A DNA stretch of 64,000 nt from CAXQUZ01 sp942491145 (GCA_942491145.1 CALOBC010000015.1:154848-218847); one strand, 5' to 3'; positions 49,351 to 57,823 are shown, counted from the first letter of the stretch. Notes: a model not told the origin generated them from the sequence alone. A program made the numbers and translations.

Positions 49351-49878
49351 GTGGACACTATGCCACCATGCACCATCTGCGGACGGCAGAGTTCAAAGGC
49401 GCGGCGGACCTCCTTTCGCTCCCGGCCTCACAGCCCCGTCCCACCGCTACTCCTTGCCCCGCTGTTGGTGGACGCCACGGTGCCCCGGCTGACAGGCATC
49501 GTCGGCGCATTGGTGCGGACGATGCTGGGCTCCACCGATCTGGCCAGCATCTTCGAGCAGGCCCGAGTGGGCGACGTCCGCGACCAGTCTGGGCTCTCGA
49601 CCTTCCGCATCGCGCTGGAGGACGGCTCCGAGGTCGGCGGCACGACGAAGCTCGGCGTCATTGCTGTGGGCAACGCCGGCGGCAACATCCGGGTGTCGGT
49701 GCCGTGGAGCTGGCGCGGTGCGCTGAACCTGGCCCAGGTGCCCTACGAGCGCGGGCAGGACGAGACCGGGAAGGTGGTGGCGGTGGGGCTGGTGGAGCCG
49801 ACGGTGGGTGCGAAGGTGGAGATTCCGTTGCCGGTGGGGCGGGACTGGCGGATTGCGGTGGCGGTGGTGGGGCCGTAG
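49351..49878 (+). CDS. Unknown beta-rich protein (175 aa), paralogue of 47788-48273
   Basis: From about residue 25 it aligns with the 161-aa protein: VPRLTGIVGALVRTMLGSTD, FEQARVGDVRDQSG, GSEVGGTTKLGVIAVGNAGG and IPLPVGRDWRIAVAV. The first 24 residues (with CTICGRQSSKARR) have no counterpart and lie where the inserted lipoprotein gene ends, so the true start may be later or the 5' end may have been replaced. Confidence 0.62.
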   Translation: MDTMPPCTICGRQSSKARRTSFRSRPHSPVPPLLLAPLLVDATVPRLTGIVGALVRTMLGSTDLASIFEQARVGDVRDQSGLSTFRIALEDGSEVGGTTKLGVIAVGNAGGNIRVSVPWSWRGALNLAQVPYERGQDETGKVVAVGLVEPTVGAKVEIPLPVGRDWRIAVAVVGP

Positions 49879-50023
49879 CTGGCGAAGCTGGCGGCGATGC
49901 CGCATCATGCCGCGGCTTGGAAGGAGTTGGCCACTATTCCCTATGACCGCCTGCTGCGCGGACGCGTGGAACCACGTGGTTCCGTAGACTTCACCATGCA
50001 GTCATCAGCACTGCTGACCCGAC

Positions 50024-50218
50024 TCAATCCAGCTCGACAAGGTTGCTCGCCTCTTCAAGCTCTTCACCATCCACCGGATCGTGGGACTCGTTGAGGAACC
50101 CCCATCGGACTGCGAGGCGATAGAGCCCAACAGGAATGAGCACCCAGATAGCGCAGCTTCCGACAAACTTGAGAACCATCAGCAGGATTAGTGTAGCTGC
50201 TGCCAATAGATCTTCCAT
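50024..50218 (-). CDS. Small membrane protein (64 aa)
   Basis: ATG 50218 follows GGAG by five bases. One or two membrane spans (LLAAATLILLMVLKFVGSCAIWVLI) are followed by a soluble acidic tail (DGEELEEASNLVELD). It lies in a lower-GC patch with other exported-protein genes. No family is recognised. Confidence 0.55.
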   Translation of the reverse strand: MEDLLAAATLILLMVLKFVGSCAIWVLIPVGLYRLAVRWGFLNESHDPVDGEELEEASNLVELD

Positions 50219-50233
50219 CGATTCTCCAGTCAA

Positions 50234-50774
50234 GCGCCTTGCGCAGGTAGCCTACTGGTCGACTGCCGGCGATGCTGTGCAGAAGAGGTCCGTCGCGGAC
50301 TCATTCACACTTTGGCATTGGCCTGTGGGCTCCACTTGTACATGTCGATACGGGGCCCCAAAACACTCGGAGGTGGAGACGACTCCAGCCTCTGGACCAT
50401 CGGAACCGCTCAACACCGGTCTCCACTATAGATCGGACGGTGCCCAATGCGTGTTGCAACGCAATGGTGGCCCCGAGTTCTTCAAGATGTTGTCTGTGGC
50501 AGACCGCCTCGTGCACACGAGATGCCCCCTCGGCGAGGCTGGGCCCGCCCGCCCGGAGCCGTCGTTCGCACGGATCCGACGGCTGGCGCCCACCTGCGCC
50601 CGATGCACACGAGATTGTCGATGCCCTCCACCACTGCTTCTGGCAACGGAGTCTATGCCTGGGCGGTAGACCCCTTTGGTTGGAGGTCACCAGGGTCCCA
50701 GACCACCTTCGACACTTGCCCGGTTGCCGCATACGAACTATCCCGTTCCTGACCACGAAGATTGGAGCAAGGTA
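50234..50774. other. Intergenic stretch with dispersed repeat motifs, no gene seen
   Basis: The open frames here lack start signals and consistent codon use. The region contains two copies of the CACACGAGAT motif (about 50516 and 50606). It may hold the promoter of the 50775 gene. Confidence 0.45.
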
Positions 50775-51197
50775 ATGATGTCACTCTTGATCGTTTCAGC
50801 TTTCGCCGGTGCAACAGCAGTCGCTGAGACCGGTGGTGCTGCGTCGGAGGCGGTTTCGGACCTCAGTCTGGTGAATACCGCGGCTGAGGCGTCGGAATCT
50901 GGCATCGGCGACTACGCTCGAATCAAACGTTCAAGGATTGCGCGGACGCGTCGGGGACTGAAAGTCCGCGGAAAGATTCTGTTTAGCTCCTGCTCCTCTG
51001 GCGGGGCTGATAGCGAGGGTGACGTTGTCAGCGTCGGTCGGTGGATTGTCGCTTCGTTTCCCGAAGAGCCCAAGGTCTCGGGGGAGTGCTTTTTGCGCAC
51101 GACCTCACGCTCTAGCTTCCACTCAATCTCCTACCAGGTGACCTACAAGGATGATGGCAAGGTGGACTATGTCATGCTGGAGCCGGGGGAGTATTGA
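50775..51197 (+). CDS. Small secreted protein (140 aa), lower-GC cargo
   Basis: ATG 50775 follows GGAG/AAGG. The start MMSLLIVSAFAGATAVAETG is a plausible Sec signal peptide cleaved near AVA. The mature part has a basic patch (IKRSRIARTRRGLKVRGKIL), two Cys-containing segments (FSSCSSGGAD and SGECFLRTTS) and ends VDYVMLEPGEY. The composition differs from the surrounding high-GC genes. Probably an exported cargo protein; no family is recognised. Confidence 0.6.
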   Translation: MMSLLIVSAFAGATAVAETGGAASEAVSDLSLVNTAAEASESGIGDYARIKRSRIARTRRGLKVRGKILFSSCSSGGADSEGDVVSVGRWIVASFPEEPKVSGECFLRTTSRSSFHSISYQVTYKDDGKVDYVMLEPGEY

Positions 51198-51505
51198 GGC
51201 TGCCACACGTTCCTCCACTAGGCGTGCTGTAGGAACTTCCCAGCTTCAACCTGTACTCAACGAACTGCTACTTTCTGCTAGGTAGGCCCAACTCGTCGAC
51301 TGATGCCCCCCGGCGAGACTGGGCGCAATTGTTGCGGGTTTCCACACGTCTGGAGCCCACGAGACACTCCCTCGCCGGGCTGATGCCTCCGTCTGACGCT
51401 GGCCTCCGGATAGAGCCCATGACTTGGCGCCTATGACCACCAGGCGCACGTAGTCTTGCCCCGTCGAGGGTAGGTCGGCCCGCCGCCGAGCGCCCGCCCC
51501 CGCCC

Positions 51506-51720
51506 GGCACACACGAGATTGCCCCCTTGGGGTGCAGGCCAGCCCGCCGCCGGCCGCCCCGCGGATCCCGACATGGCGCTCAACCGCCGCCGGCACACAC
51601 GAGATTGCCCCATCTGGGTGCAGGCCCGCCCACCGCCAGCCCACCCCGCTGATCCCAACCTGGCGCCCCACCCCCACCGCCGCAGCTACACACGAGATTG
51701 CCCCCCGGGGGATCAGTAGG
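51506..51720 (+). repeat. Tandem 86-93-bp repeat with GGCACACACGAGATTGCCCC heads
   Basis: Heads start at 51506, 51592 and 51685 (third slightly diverged: GCTACACACGAGATTG). The bodies of the first two units align over most of their length (GGGTGCAGGCC, GATCCC-AC-TGGCGC). Single diverged heads also occur at 48347, 50516, 50606 and 51354. Confidence 0.7.
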
Positions 51721-51922
51721 CCCACGTCGCCCCGCCGCCCGCCAGCTCCGCCCCCCGGCGCCCCTCCACCCCATGAGCGGGCCCCCTCTGGGCCCGCGCT
51801 GGACTCCCCACACCCCGGCCGACCCTCGCGGAACCTGGCACGTAGCTGCATTCCTGACCGACCGGCCCACAGAAGCCCTCCGCCCCCACCGGGCCCGCCC
51901 ATCCACGGCGTCTTCAAAGCCC

Positions 51923-52067
51923 GCCCGAAGGGCGTCTTGCCCGAAGGGCATCCGGAAATGGGCCACCCGCAGGGTGGTCCTTCCCTGCCCGAAGGGCAGC
52001 CCAGCCCGAAGGGCGCTGGATTCAGAAGACGCCCGCCCGAAGGGCGGTCCTTCCCTGCCCGAAGGGC
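51923..52067. repeat. Six copies of the GCCCGAAGGGC hairpin
   Basis: Exact copies are at 51923, 51939, 51987, 52004, 52035 and 52057. Each can form a GCCC/GGGC stem with a GAA loop. A CCACCC/GGGTGG hairpin lies among them, and GTCCTTCCCT precedes two of the copies. Confidence 0.85.
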
Positions 52068-52104
52068 AGCACGGGCCGCTGAGAGGGGACTCTAGGGGAG
52101 TGCC

Positions 52105-52186
52105 GAGTCCTAGGTCGAGTCCTAGGACGAGTCTCACCGGACACCCCCGACCGGTTGAACCGGCCACCCATGCCCGGTTCAACCGG
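52105..52186. promoter_or_regulatory. Paired palindromes, candidate initiator-binding or operator sites
   Basis: GAGTCCTAGG is repeated at 52105 and 52117. CCGGTTGAACCGG (52151-52163) and CCGGTTCAACCGG (52174-52186) are 13-bp palindromes 23 bp apart, about two helical turns. They lie 130 bp beyond the end of the minus-strand replication operon. Confidence 0.5.
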
Positions 52187-52315
52187 ACGCCCCCGTCCGG
52201 TCTGAAATCCGCCCCATGTCCGGTTCCCAGACGGCCGACCACCAGCCCAACGACGACGGCCCCGCTCCACCCAAGGAACGGGGCCGTCAGCCCTCCACGA
52301 TGCCCGCAAAACGGC

Positions 52316-52975
52316 TCAGGATGCCTTGTGTTGCATCCTCGGCGCCTCGGCGACCCTCACCCGCTCCCCGGCCTCCCGAGCCTCCTGAGAGGCAGCCTGG
52401 AGCCCTCGCAGCGTCGGCCACCGATTCCGCTGGGGCAGCACCGCCAGGTCCGCGACCAGGCCGTCCCACGCCGACGTCCAGCTCCCCCGTGGATTCCCCG
52501 CGGCCGTCAGCCCACCGGAGCACGCCCGCAGCTCGCCCGGGGCCATCGGACCGTCCAGCAGCGCCTGCACGATGGCCTTGGCATGGACCGTGACCTCGTC
52601 ACCGTCGACAATGCGGTTCGGGTCGGCACCATCGCCGAACGAAAACGACCGCAGCCCCTTGATGCCCCGTGACCGCACCAGCCGGGCCGTCTCGGGCTCC
52701 AGGCTGCACTGCGTCGCCGGCATCACCAGCCCCCGACGGACGAGCTCCCGGCAGGCATTCGTCACCCGCCGACGCGCGTTGACATGGTGCGCCGCTGCGC
52801 GCTCTTGCTCCACCGCGCGGGCCGCCAGCTCAGCCGCTCGGCCCGCCGAGGTCTTGTACGGCAGGGGCCGCCGGGGCTCAGGCAGAGGCAAGGCCCGCCG
52901 GGCCAGCGCGTCCACGTCCAGCAACCCAGGCTGCCGCACAATCTCGTCGAGAACACGCTTCCACATGGGCACCAT
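52316..52975 (-). CDS. Hypothetical DNA-binding-like protein (219 aa)
   Basis: The ATG overlaps the initiator stop (ATGA). A basic N-terminal half includes WKRVLDEIVRQPGLLDVDAL and ARRRVTNACRELVRRGLVM, the latter resembling the recognition helix region of a winged helix. The second half has a similar turn (VHAKAIVQALLDGPMAPGEL). Coupling to the initiator suggests a replication partner, such as a helicase loader or regulator; no family is recognised. Confidence 0.55.
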   Translation of the reverse strand: MVPMWKRVLDEIVRQPGLLDVDALARRALPLPEPRRPLPYKTSAGRAAELAARAVEQERAAAHHVNARRRVTNACRELVRRGLVMPATQCSLEPETARLVRSRGIKGLRSFSFGDGADPNRIVDGDEVTVHAKAIVQALLDGPMAPGELRACSGGLTAAGNPRGSWTSAWDGLVADLAVLPQRNRWPTLRGLQAASQEAREAGERVRVAEAPRMQHKAS

Positions 52976-54234
52976 CACCCCTCCCACTTCAGCCGGACCG
53001 GGCCCCCCGCCATGTGGGCCAGCGCCGCGCTGTAGTGCTCTGCACACCACTTCCCGAAAACTGCGTTGGGCGCCTGCACCACGGTCTCATCGCCATCGAG
53101 ACCCACCCACTCCAAGGCCCTCAACCAGGTGTCGTACAACGTCGTCCCGAGCTGGCTCCGCACTTGGGCCTTCTCGGCGTTCCACCGGTCGACCGTGCGC
53201 AACACAGGCAACAACACATGCCCCTCGATCCGCACCGAACCCGGCTGGGAATCCCGCTGGACCGCCGCCGGTGGGGGAGGCGGCGCGGTGTGCAGGGCGG
53301 CCACCCGCCGGGCCTCCCCGTTCTGGGCCAGCCTCACCAAGTTCGTCTGGTGGCCCGACCAGTTCCGGGGCAGCAGCCCGTTCATCCGGCCCGCCTTCAC
53401 GGCCGAGGCCAGCGATACCAGCAGCGTCTCCCACTCCTCCAAGCTCGGCTCGCCGAGGCCCCGCCAGACCTTCACCGTCAGCCGACCTGTGCCACCTTCC
53501 CGGGTCCACAGCCCCTGCTCACCCGCAGCTCGCCACGCCGCCCGCACGAGCCCCGCCGCAAACTCCGCCTTCAGACCGTGCTTCCGCCCAAGGTGGTTGG
53601 CCCAGAACGGCAGCTCCTCGGCCACCGGTGGCGCCGGGTCCACCTTCGGGGCCGGGGTCTTCGGCGCCGAGTCTTCCTCCGGAGCCCCCGCCAAGCGGTC
53701 AATGCGGCAGCTCGCGGCCGCCTGGGCCGCCACAGCAGCATCCCGGTCCGCCGCGAGCACATCCCGAACCGCCTGGTGCCCCATCCGCCCCAGCTCCATC
53801 AACACCTCGGGCACCACCTGGTACTCGCTGCGAAACGGTCGCCGGTCGTAGGTGATGAGCACCCCCCGGCCCTCCAGCTTCCGCAGCAGCCGCCGCGTGT
53901 GCCGCACCGACCGACCGATCAAGGTCGCCAGCTCCAGCACCGAGCTGCCCCGCTTGAGCTCCAAGTGCTTGGGCGGCCACCGCCAAGTCTCAGAGTCCAC
54001 CTTGGTGAAGATGACGAACAACAGCGCCTTCTCCGCCGGGGGAATCAACACCCGACCCACCGCCGTGTACCCTTGGGTCACCGAGTAGGGCGAGCGCTTC
54101 ACCACGGGCGTCTGGCGGTGCTCCGGCTTGAAGCCCCCGTGATAGCGCGTCTTCGGCTTCTCCCCGTCGGGCGCCTCCGGCTCCACGCCGGCCGGTGCCT
54201 CGGCAGGCACCCCTGTGGCGTAGTCCTCGGTCAT
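52975..54234 (-). CDS. Replication initiator-like protein: N-terminal winged helix, C-terminal DnaA-N-like domain
   Basis: A 419-residue protein. Residues about 60-150 form a winged-helix region of plasmid/phage initiator type (IPPAEKALLFVIF, SSVLELATLIGRSVRHTRRL, LEGRGVLITYDRRPF). A Pro/Ala-rich linker follows. The last 70 residues (VRSQLGTTLYDTWLRALEWV, VVQAPNAVFGKWCAEHYSAA) follow the DnaA domain I pattern, which recruits replicative helicase. No AAA+ module is present. It would bind the element's origin and call in host DnaB. Four-base overlaps join it to the sigma-like and the 219-aa genes. Confidence 0.68.
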   Translation of the reverse strand: MTEDYATGVPAEAPAGVEPEAPDGEKPKTRYHGGFKPEHRQTPVVKRSPYSVTQGYTAVGRVLIPPAEKALLFVIFTKVDSETWRWPPKHLELKRGSSVLELATLIGRSVRHTRRLLRKLEGRGVLITYDRRPFRSEYQVVPEVLMELGRMGHQAVRDVLAADRDAAVAAQAAASCRIDRLAGAPEEDSAPKTPAPKVDPAPPVAEELPFWANHLGRKHGLKAEFAAGLVRAAWRAAGEQGLWTREGGTGRLTVKVWRGLGEPSLEEWETLLVSLASAVKAGRMNGLLPRNWSGHQTNLVRLAQNGEARRVAALHTAPPPPPAAVQRDSQPGSVRIEGHVLLPVLRTVDRWNAEKAQVRSQLGTTLYDTWLRALEWVGLDGDETVVQAPNAVFGKWCAEHYSAALAHMAGGPVRLKWEG

Positions 54235-54809
54235 GCGAGCTCACGCCCCGCCGCCACCTGCAATGACACCATCACCCCCTTCCATAGCTGCCCTTCCTTC
54301 CATCGCGTGATGCCCAACGCCCGTGCCACCGCCGATGCGTTGTGGTTGTGTTGGATCCGCAGCCGCACATGACGACGCTCCTCGGGGGTCAGGCTCACCA
54401 CCAGTCGGGCCAAGTCGGCGCTGGGAGCCGTTGCAGAGTCGGCCGGTGGCTCCGGCTCCACCGCCAGCTCGGGCACAAAGGACACGAGGTCGATGCCCCT
54501 CGCGAGGTCACCCCGACGGACCCGACGCCATGCGTCGATGGCCCATGGGTCCAGGTGCGCGAGAATCCAGGCGCGCAGGGGTGCGTGCTCCGGTCTGTAG
54601 CCACGGATGCGACGCATGATCTGCACCCACAGCTCTTGCTCGATGTCGTCGCGGTCATCACCGCCGTTTGCCAGTCGCCAGGAAGCGGCTCGGACCGCAC
54701 GCTGCACCGCTGCTTCTGCCGCCGCCTCTTGCCGTAGGACAGCAAGGGGACGGCGCACAATGGCAGCGGGCACGGGCTGGGGCGCGGCCTCGATCGCTTC
54801 TTCGACCAT
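54231..54809 (-). CDS. Sigma-70-like factor (192 aa)
   Basis: Residues 40-100 (DDRDDIEQELWVQIMRRIRG, YRPEHAPLRAWILAHLDPWA, DAWRRVRRGD) resemble sigma region 2. Residues 138-180 (LTPEERRHVRLRIQHNHNAS, AVARALGITRWKEGQLWKG) resemble region 4 with its helix-turn-helix. The size is that of ECF-type factors. It may redirect host RNA polymerase to the element's late promoters. Alternatively it is a phage-type regulator that merely keeps the sigma fold. Confidence 0.72.
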   Translation of the reverse strand: MVEEAIEAAPQPVPAAIVRRPLAVLRQEAAAEAAVQRAVRAASWRLANGGDDRDDIEQELWVQIMRRIRGYRPEHAPLRAWILAHLDPWAIDAWRRVRRGDLARGIDLVSFVPELAVEPEPPADSATAPSADLARLVVSLTPEERRHVRLRIQHNHNASAVARALGITRWKEGQLWKGVMVSLQVAAGRELA

Positions 54810-54863
54810 CAGTCACTCGCGGTTGCAGAAAGGGCGTCCAGCGCCCGGGGAAGGGAGGGGGAA

Positions 54864-55505
54864 TCAGCCGGCAGACGCGGCCTCGTCGACGACGGGGCAC
54901 AGGTCGTCGAGCGCTGGCCCGCTGCCCAGCACCCAGACGCGGTCCAAGACGCGCTCGGCTTGCGTCAGAAGGGTCTGCAAAGTGGTCCCGTCGTGGGCGC
55001 CTGCCTCAGACGATGCCTTGGCGTCCCTGACCAGCCCCCGAGCCTCCGCGAGCTGCACGCGCAGGTCGGAATTCTCCCGGCGCACACTGGCCAGCACGGT
55101 GTCCAGGCCCGTCAGCCGCTCCGCCGAGACCGCTGCCCCCGGTGCCGGCTCATCGCCGAAGCTGAACCAGTGGCCAACGGGGACACACGCCGCGAAGTGT
55201 TGGGCCGCCACATAGGGGCCTTCCGCGACCGCCACAGTCGCCACCTCATCGAGAACCATACCCAGCACGCCATCCTCGCCCATCCCGACCCCGCTCGGTC
55301 GACCGCTCTGGTGCCACCACAGCGCGAGGAATGCGAAGTTGAGAACGCTGTCGGCTGCGACTTGAAAGACAAGCGGCAGCCCCGCTGTGTCGGTCATCGG
55401 GCCATCGTAGAGGGCCAGCGTGTCGAGAGTGGTCCCGTCATCGGGGCCATCAGGGGCCAGTGCGGCGAGCGCAGCAGGGTCATGGGAGAGTGCAACGGGG
55501 TGCAT
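54864..55505 (-). CDS. Hypothetical protein (213 aa)
   Basis: An acidic N-terminus (LAALAPDGPDDGTTLDTLAL) precedes a hydrophobic stretch (LPLVFQVAADSVLNFAFLAL), a middle domain (VAAQHFAACVPVGHWFSFGD) and a coiled-coil C-terminal third (TVLASVRRENSDLRVQLAEA). It belongs to the replication operon by position. No family is recognised. A 139-bp gap upstream could hold an internal promoter. Confidence 0.58.
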   Translation of the reverse strand: MHPVALSHDPAALAALAPDGPDDGTTLDTLALYDGPMTDTAGLPLVFQVAADSVLNFAFLALWWHQSGRPSGVGMGEDGVLGMVLDEVATVAVAEGPYVAAQHFAACVPVGHWFSFGDEPAPGAAVSAERLTGLDTVLASVRRENSDLRVQLAEARGLVRDAKASSEAGAHDGTTLQTLLTQAERVLDRVWVLGSGPALDDLCPVVDEAASAG

Positions 55506-55644
55506 GTGTGCGGTCCTGGGATTGGGTCCGGCAGTGATGAAGACGCTTGCGGACACAGTGTTTGTCGGTTTTTCTTCGCGGCGTTTGGCCACGATCGCCA
55601 TCACAACGGCGGTTCTCGCAATGGCAAATTGTCGACGGCTCGCC

Positions 55645-56748
55645 TCAGACCGCCGCGGGATCAACCGGAGCGGCGGGGGCCGCCGGGGCAGCAAGGTCGA
55701 GGGGGTTGGTGACCAGCAACTCAAGGGCGTGGTCTTGGGCGAGGGGGGCCACACGGCTCGTCGGAATCCAGTGCCGGCGCTCCGCCATCCACGCGCCTGC
55801 AGCAGCGTCGGCGGGATGCACTTCAGGGCGCCCTCCCTCGTCCCAGAGCACAGCGGCTTCCACGAACTCCCGGGCCAGCCGGCGCTCCAGCTCGTCGAGC
55901 ACCAGCGGCGAGCCGTCCGTGCGGGCTCGGTCTGCGCGCGCGATGAGGTCGAGGTGCAGGCACCGCCAGTCCGCAGCCACACCGGCCATCGCCGACGCGG
56001 CACTCGACTGGTTGGCGCCCGCAGCCCGCTCTGCCGCCGCCCGCAAGGCCACGTCCGCCGGATCGGTCAGCAACAGCTCAAGCGCCAGTGCTGGGTCCAT
56101 CTGGTCGTTCCCGGCGAGGGGCAACCAGTCCAAGTGGTCCACCAGCCACGCGCCACAGTCGCCATCGTCCTCGGTCGGTGGCATCGGACGGCCTTCCTTC
56201 GCCCAGAGCGCGGCCATCTCCAGCAGCTCCTCCGCCGCGAGCACTTCCATGTCCGCGAGCTGCACCTTGCCGTCCGGGTCTGCCCGCTGGCGGGCCATCA
56301 CGCCCTTGTGAAGCTCGGTCCAGTCCGCTGCGATGCCGAACACGGGGCACTTCTTCGCCATGTCGTTGGCGGCAGAAACAGCAGCATGATGCCGCAACAT
56401 CGCGAGGAGCTGAGGCGCGAGCCCCTCAACGATCTCCACGCGCTCCACGACGAGACCAAAGTAGGTGTCGGCGATGGGCAGCATCACCTCGCGAACCTCG
56501 GCCACCGCTGCATCCTTGGGCCCGTTGAGCACCGACTGCTCAGCCGCCATCCGAAGGAAGCCCGCAAAGGCAGCACCGGGACCCGTGACGGGCAGCGCTG
56601 CGGTGGGTTTGTCGGCCTCGTGCCACCGGTCCAGGCAGGCGCTTGCAGACGCCAGGTTCGACCAGACGGCATCCAGCGCGAGGGCCAGGGAAGCCTCGAC
56701 GGGCTCCGCATTCTCCGCCACGGCGGGCGCGTCCTCGTTCGTCGTCAT
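55645..56748 (-). CDS. Hypothetical protein with internal duplication (367 aa)
   Basis: Two roughly 95-residue units in the second half share the pattern W--LH--(L/V)-AR--R, then LA-E--E-A-LW-E-GRP, then GAW-----W-P, then AL-LL-T-P-D-A. An Ala/Glu-rich helical N-terminal half precedes them. No known family is seen. The duplication suggests a binding-repeat protein. It lies in the minus-strand operon behind the repressor. Confidence 0.6.
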   Translation of the reverse strand: MTTNEDAPAVAENAEPVEASLALALDAVWSNLASASACLDRWHEADKPTAALPVTGPGAAFAGFLRMAAEQSVLNGPKDAAVAEVREVMLPIADTYFGLVVERVEIVEGLAPQLLAMLRHHAAVSAANDMAKKCPVFGIAADWTELHKGVMARQRADPDGKVQLADMEVLAAEELLEMAALWAKEGRPMPPTEDDGDCGAWLVDHLDWLPLAGNDQMDPALALELLLTDPADVALRAAAERAAGANQSSAASAMAGVAADWRCLHLDLIARADRARTDGSPLVLDELERRLAREFVEAAVLWDEGGRPEVHPADAAAGAWMAERRHWIPTSRVAPLAQDHALELLVTNPLDLAAPAAPAAPVDPAAV

Positions 56749-56770
56749 TGCAAGTCCCCTCTCGGCGGTC

Positions 56771-57208
56771 TCAGTCCGCACGAAGCAAGCGGAGCTGCAC
56801 CTTTCGGCACAGGTCCTCGATGTCCCGGACCCGCTGGATCAGCACCGCCCGACCATCGGGCGTGTCCGGTGTGGAAGCCAGGTCGGCTGCAAGGCGCGAG
56901 GTCTCCGCCGCCAGCCCCGCCAGAAACGTGATGCGCACCTCGGCGGTGTCGCCCTCGATGCCGTCCACGTCGTCATCTTCATCGACCCGCAGCGTGAGAC
57001 CCACCACCCGGGCGGCCTCCACAAGGGGACGGCTGCCCCAGCGCTCGACTAGGTACATCGCGTCGCCCAGCCGCAGGTTGCGCTCGCCGCTGAGCCAACG
57101 GGTCACCATGCAGCGGTTGACGCCGATTCGACTCGCCACCGAGCGTTGGGTCACCCCGGGCATGTCGAGCAGGGCCCGCATGAAGGCTTGCTGGACGGCG
57201 TCACTCAT
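56771..57208 (-). CDS. HTH regulator (145 aa)
   Basis: Residues 3-42 contain AFMRALLDMPGVTQRSVASR and IGVNRCMVTRWLSGERNLRL, a clear helix-turn-helix of the Cro/CI-like type. The C-terminal part is acidic, then helical (GRAVLIQRVRDIEDLCRKVQ). The start overlaps the end of the upstream membrane-protein gene by eight bases. Probably an early regulator of the replication operon. Confidence 0.7.
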   Translation of the reverse strand: MSDAVQQAFMRALLDMPGVTQRSVASRIGVNRCMVTRWLSGERNLRLGDAMYLVERWGSRPLVEAARVVGLTLRVDEDDDVDGIEGDTAEVRITFLAGLAAETSRLAADLASTPDTPDGRAVLIQRVRDIEDLCRKVQLRLLRAD

Positions 57209-57506
57209 GGGACCGCCACCAAGCCTTCGCCTCGCCCACAAGCCAGACGAGGTTCGCCCACGGGGTCACCCCAGTCGCGGCGTAGATGCGCCGAACAGCC
57301 GGCACCACAGTGAGCACCAAGCGGGCCAACACGAGCATCGGCAAAGGCACGAGCATGGGGGCCAGATCGGCATGGCTGGACCGCAGCACGGCCAGCATGA
57401 GCACGCCCCACACCATCAGCAGGAACACAAGGGACGCGAGGGCAGCGTGAGCAGCGACCAGTACGTCTTCGCGGTCGACAAACCCAGCGGGATGGCGGTC
57501 AGACAT
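57201..57506 (-). CDS. Small membrane protein (101 aa)
   Basis: Three hydrophobic segments are visible (VLVAAHAALASLVFLLMVWG, VLMLAV and LAPMLVPLPMLVLARLVLTV) with a C-terminal amphipathic stretch (WANLVWLVGEAKAWW). Located between two HTH genes in the early minus-strand operon. It might act in superinfection exclusion, as small early membrane proteins of temperate phages often do; that is inference only. Confidence 0.58.
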   Translation of the reverse strand: MSDRHPAGFVDREDVLVAAHAALASLVFLLMVWGVLMLAVLRSSHADLAPMLVPLPMLVLARLVLTVVPAVRRIYAATGVTPWANLVWLVGEAKAWWRSHE

Positions 57507-57581
57507 TGGGCGCCCCATTCACCGGGAGGCACGGCTCCGGAGCGGCGGTGCCATGGTCGATGGGGCGGAGAGGGGCCGGCG

Positions 57582-57815
57582 TCATGCGGCCCTCGACTCT
57601 GAAGCGGAGGCGCACTGTTCGAGCGCCATCAAGGCCTCTTCAGGCGTGGCGTGCACGACCTGGAGGATTCGATGGAGACACGGAACAGAGACCCCTTTTC
57701 TACCAGCCTCGATGTTGCTCAAGCTGGCTGGATCGATTCCGGCCGCTTTGGCGAGGCTTGCCTGTGTGAGCCCAACTCGGTTGCGGAGTCGAGTGATGAT
57801 GTGTTCAAGGTCCAT
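57582..57815 (-). CDS. XRE-family repressor (77 aa)
   Basis: A compact Cro/CI-type protein: HIITRLRNRVGLTQASLAKA, AGIDPASLSNIEAGRKGVSV and LHRILQVVHATPEEALMAL form the five-helix XRE fold with its recognition helix (PASLSNIEAG). It faces the second XRE gene across a 33-bp gap that contains a TGTC-N5-GACA operator. It heads the minus-strand replication operon and is probably the Cro-like partner in the switch. Confidence 0.85.
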   Translation of the reverse strand: MDLEHIITRLRNRVGLTQASLAKAAGIDPASLSNIEAGRKGVSVPCLHRILQVVHATPEEALMALEQCASASESRAA

Positions 57816-57823
57816 GGCCACCT

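Larger units (their letters stand above)
51198..52315. other. 1.1-kb non-coding, repeat-rich region
   Basis: It lies between two converging gene sets, with no supported reading frame. It holds three repeat types listed separately: 86-93-bp tandem units, six GCCCGAAGGGC hairpins, and two CCGGTT-N-AACCGG palindromes with paired GAGTCCTAGG. It is a candidate replication origin or transcription-termination zone. Confidence 0.6.

Noticed and set aside
50272..50775. Overlapping frames of about 150-170 codons on both strands in the 50.2-50.8-kb gap
   Set aside because: No frame shows consistent codon use, a Shine-Dalgarno or a motif; repeat motifs run through them.
51923..52067. GCCCGAAGGGC series as a CRISPR array
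   Set aside because: The repeats are only 11 bp and self-complementary, spacing varies from 16 to 48 bp, and no cas genes are nearby. They are hairpin repeats.
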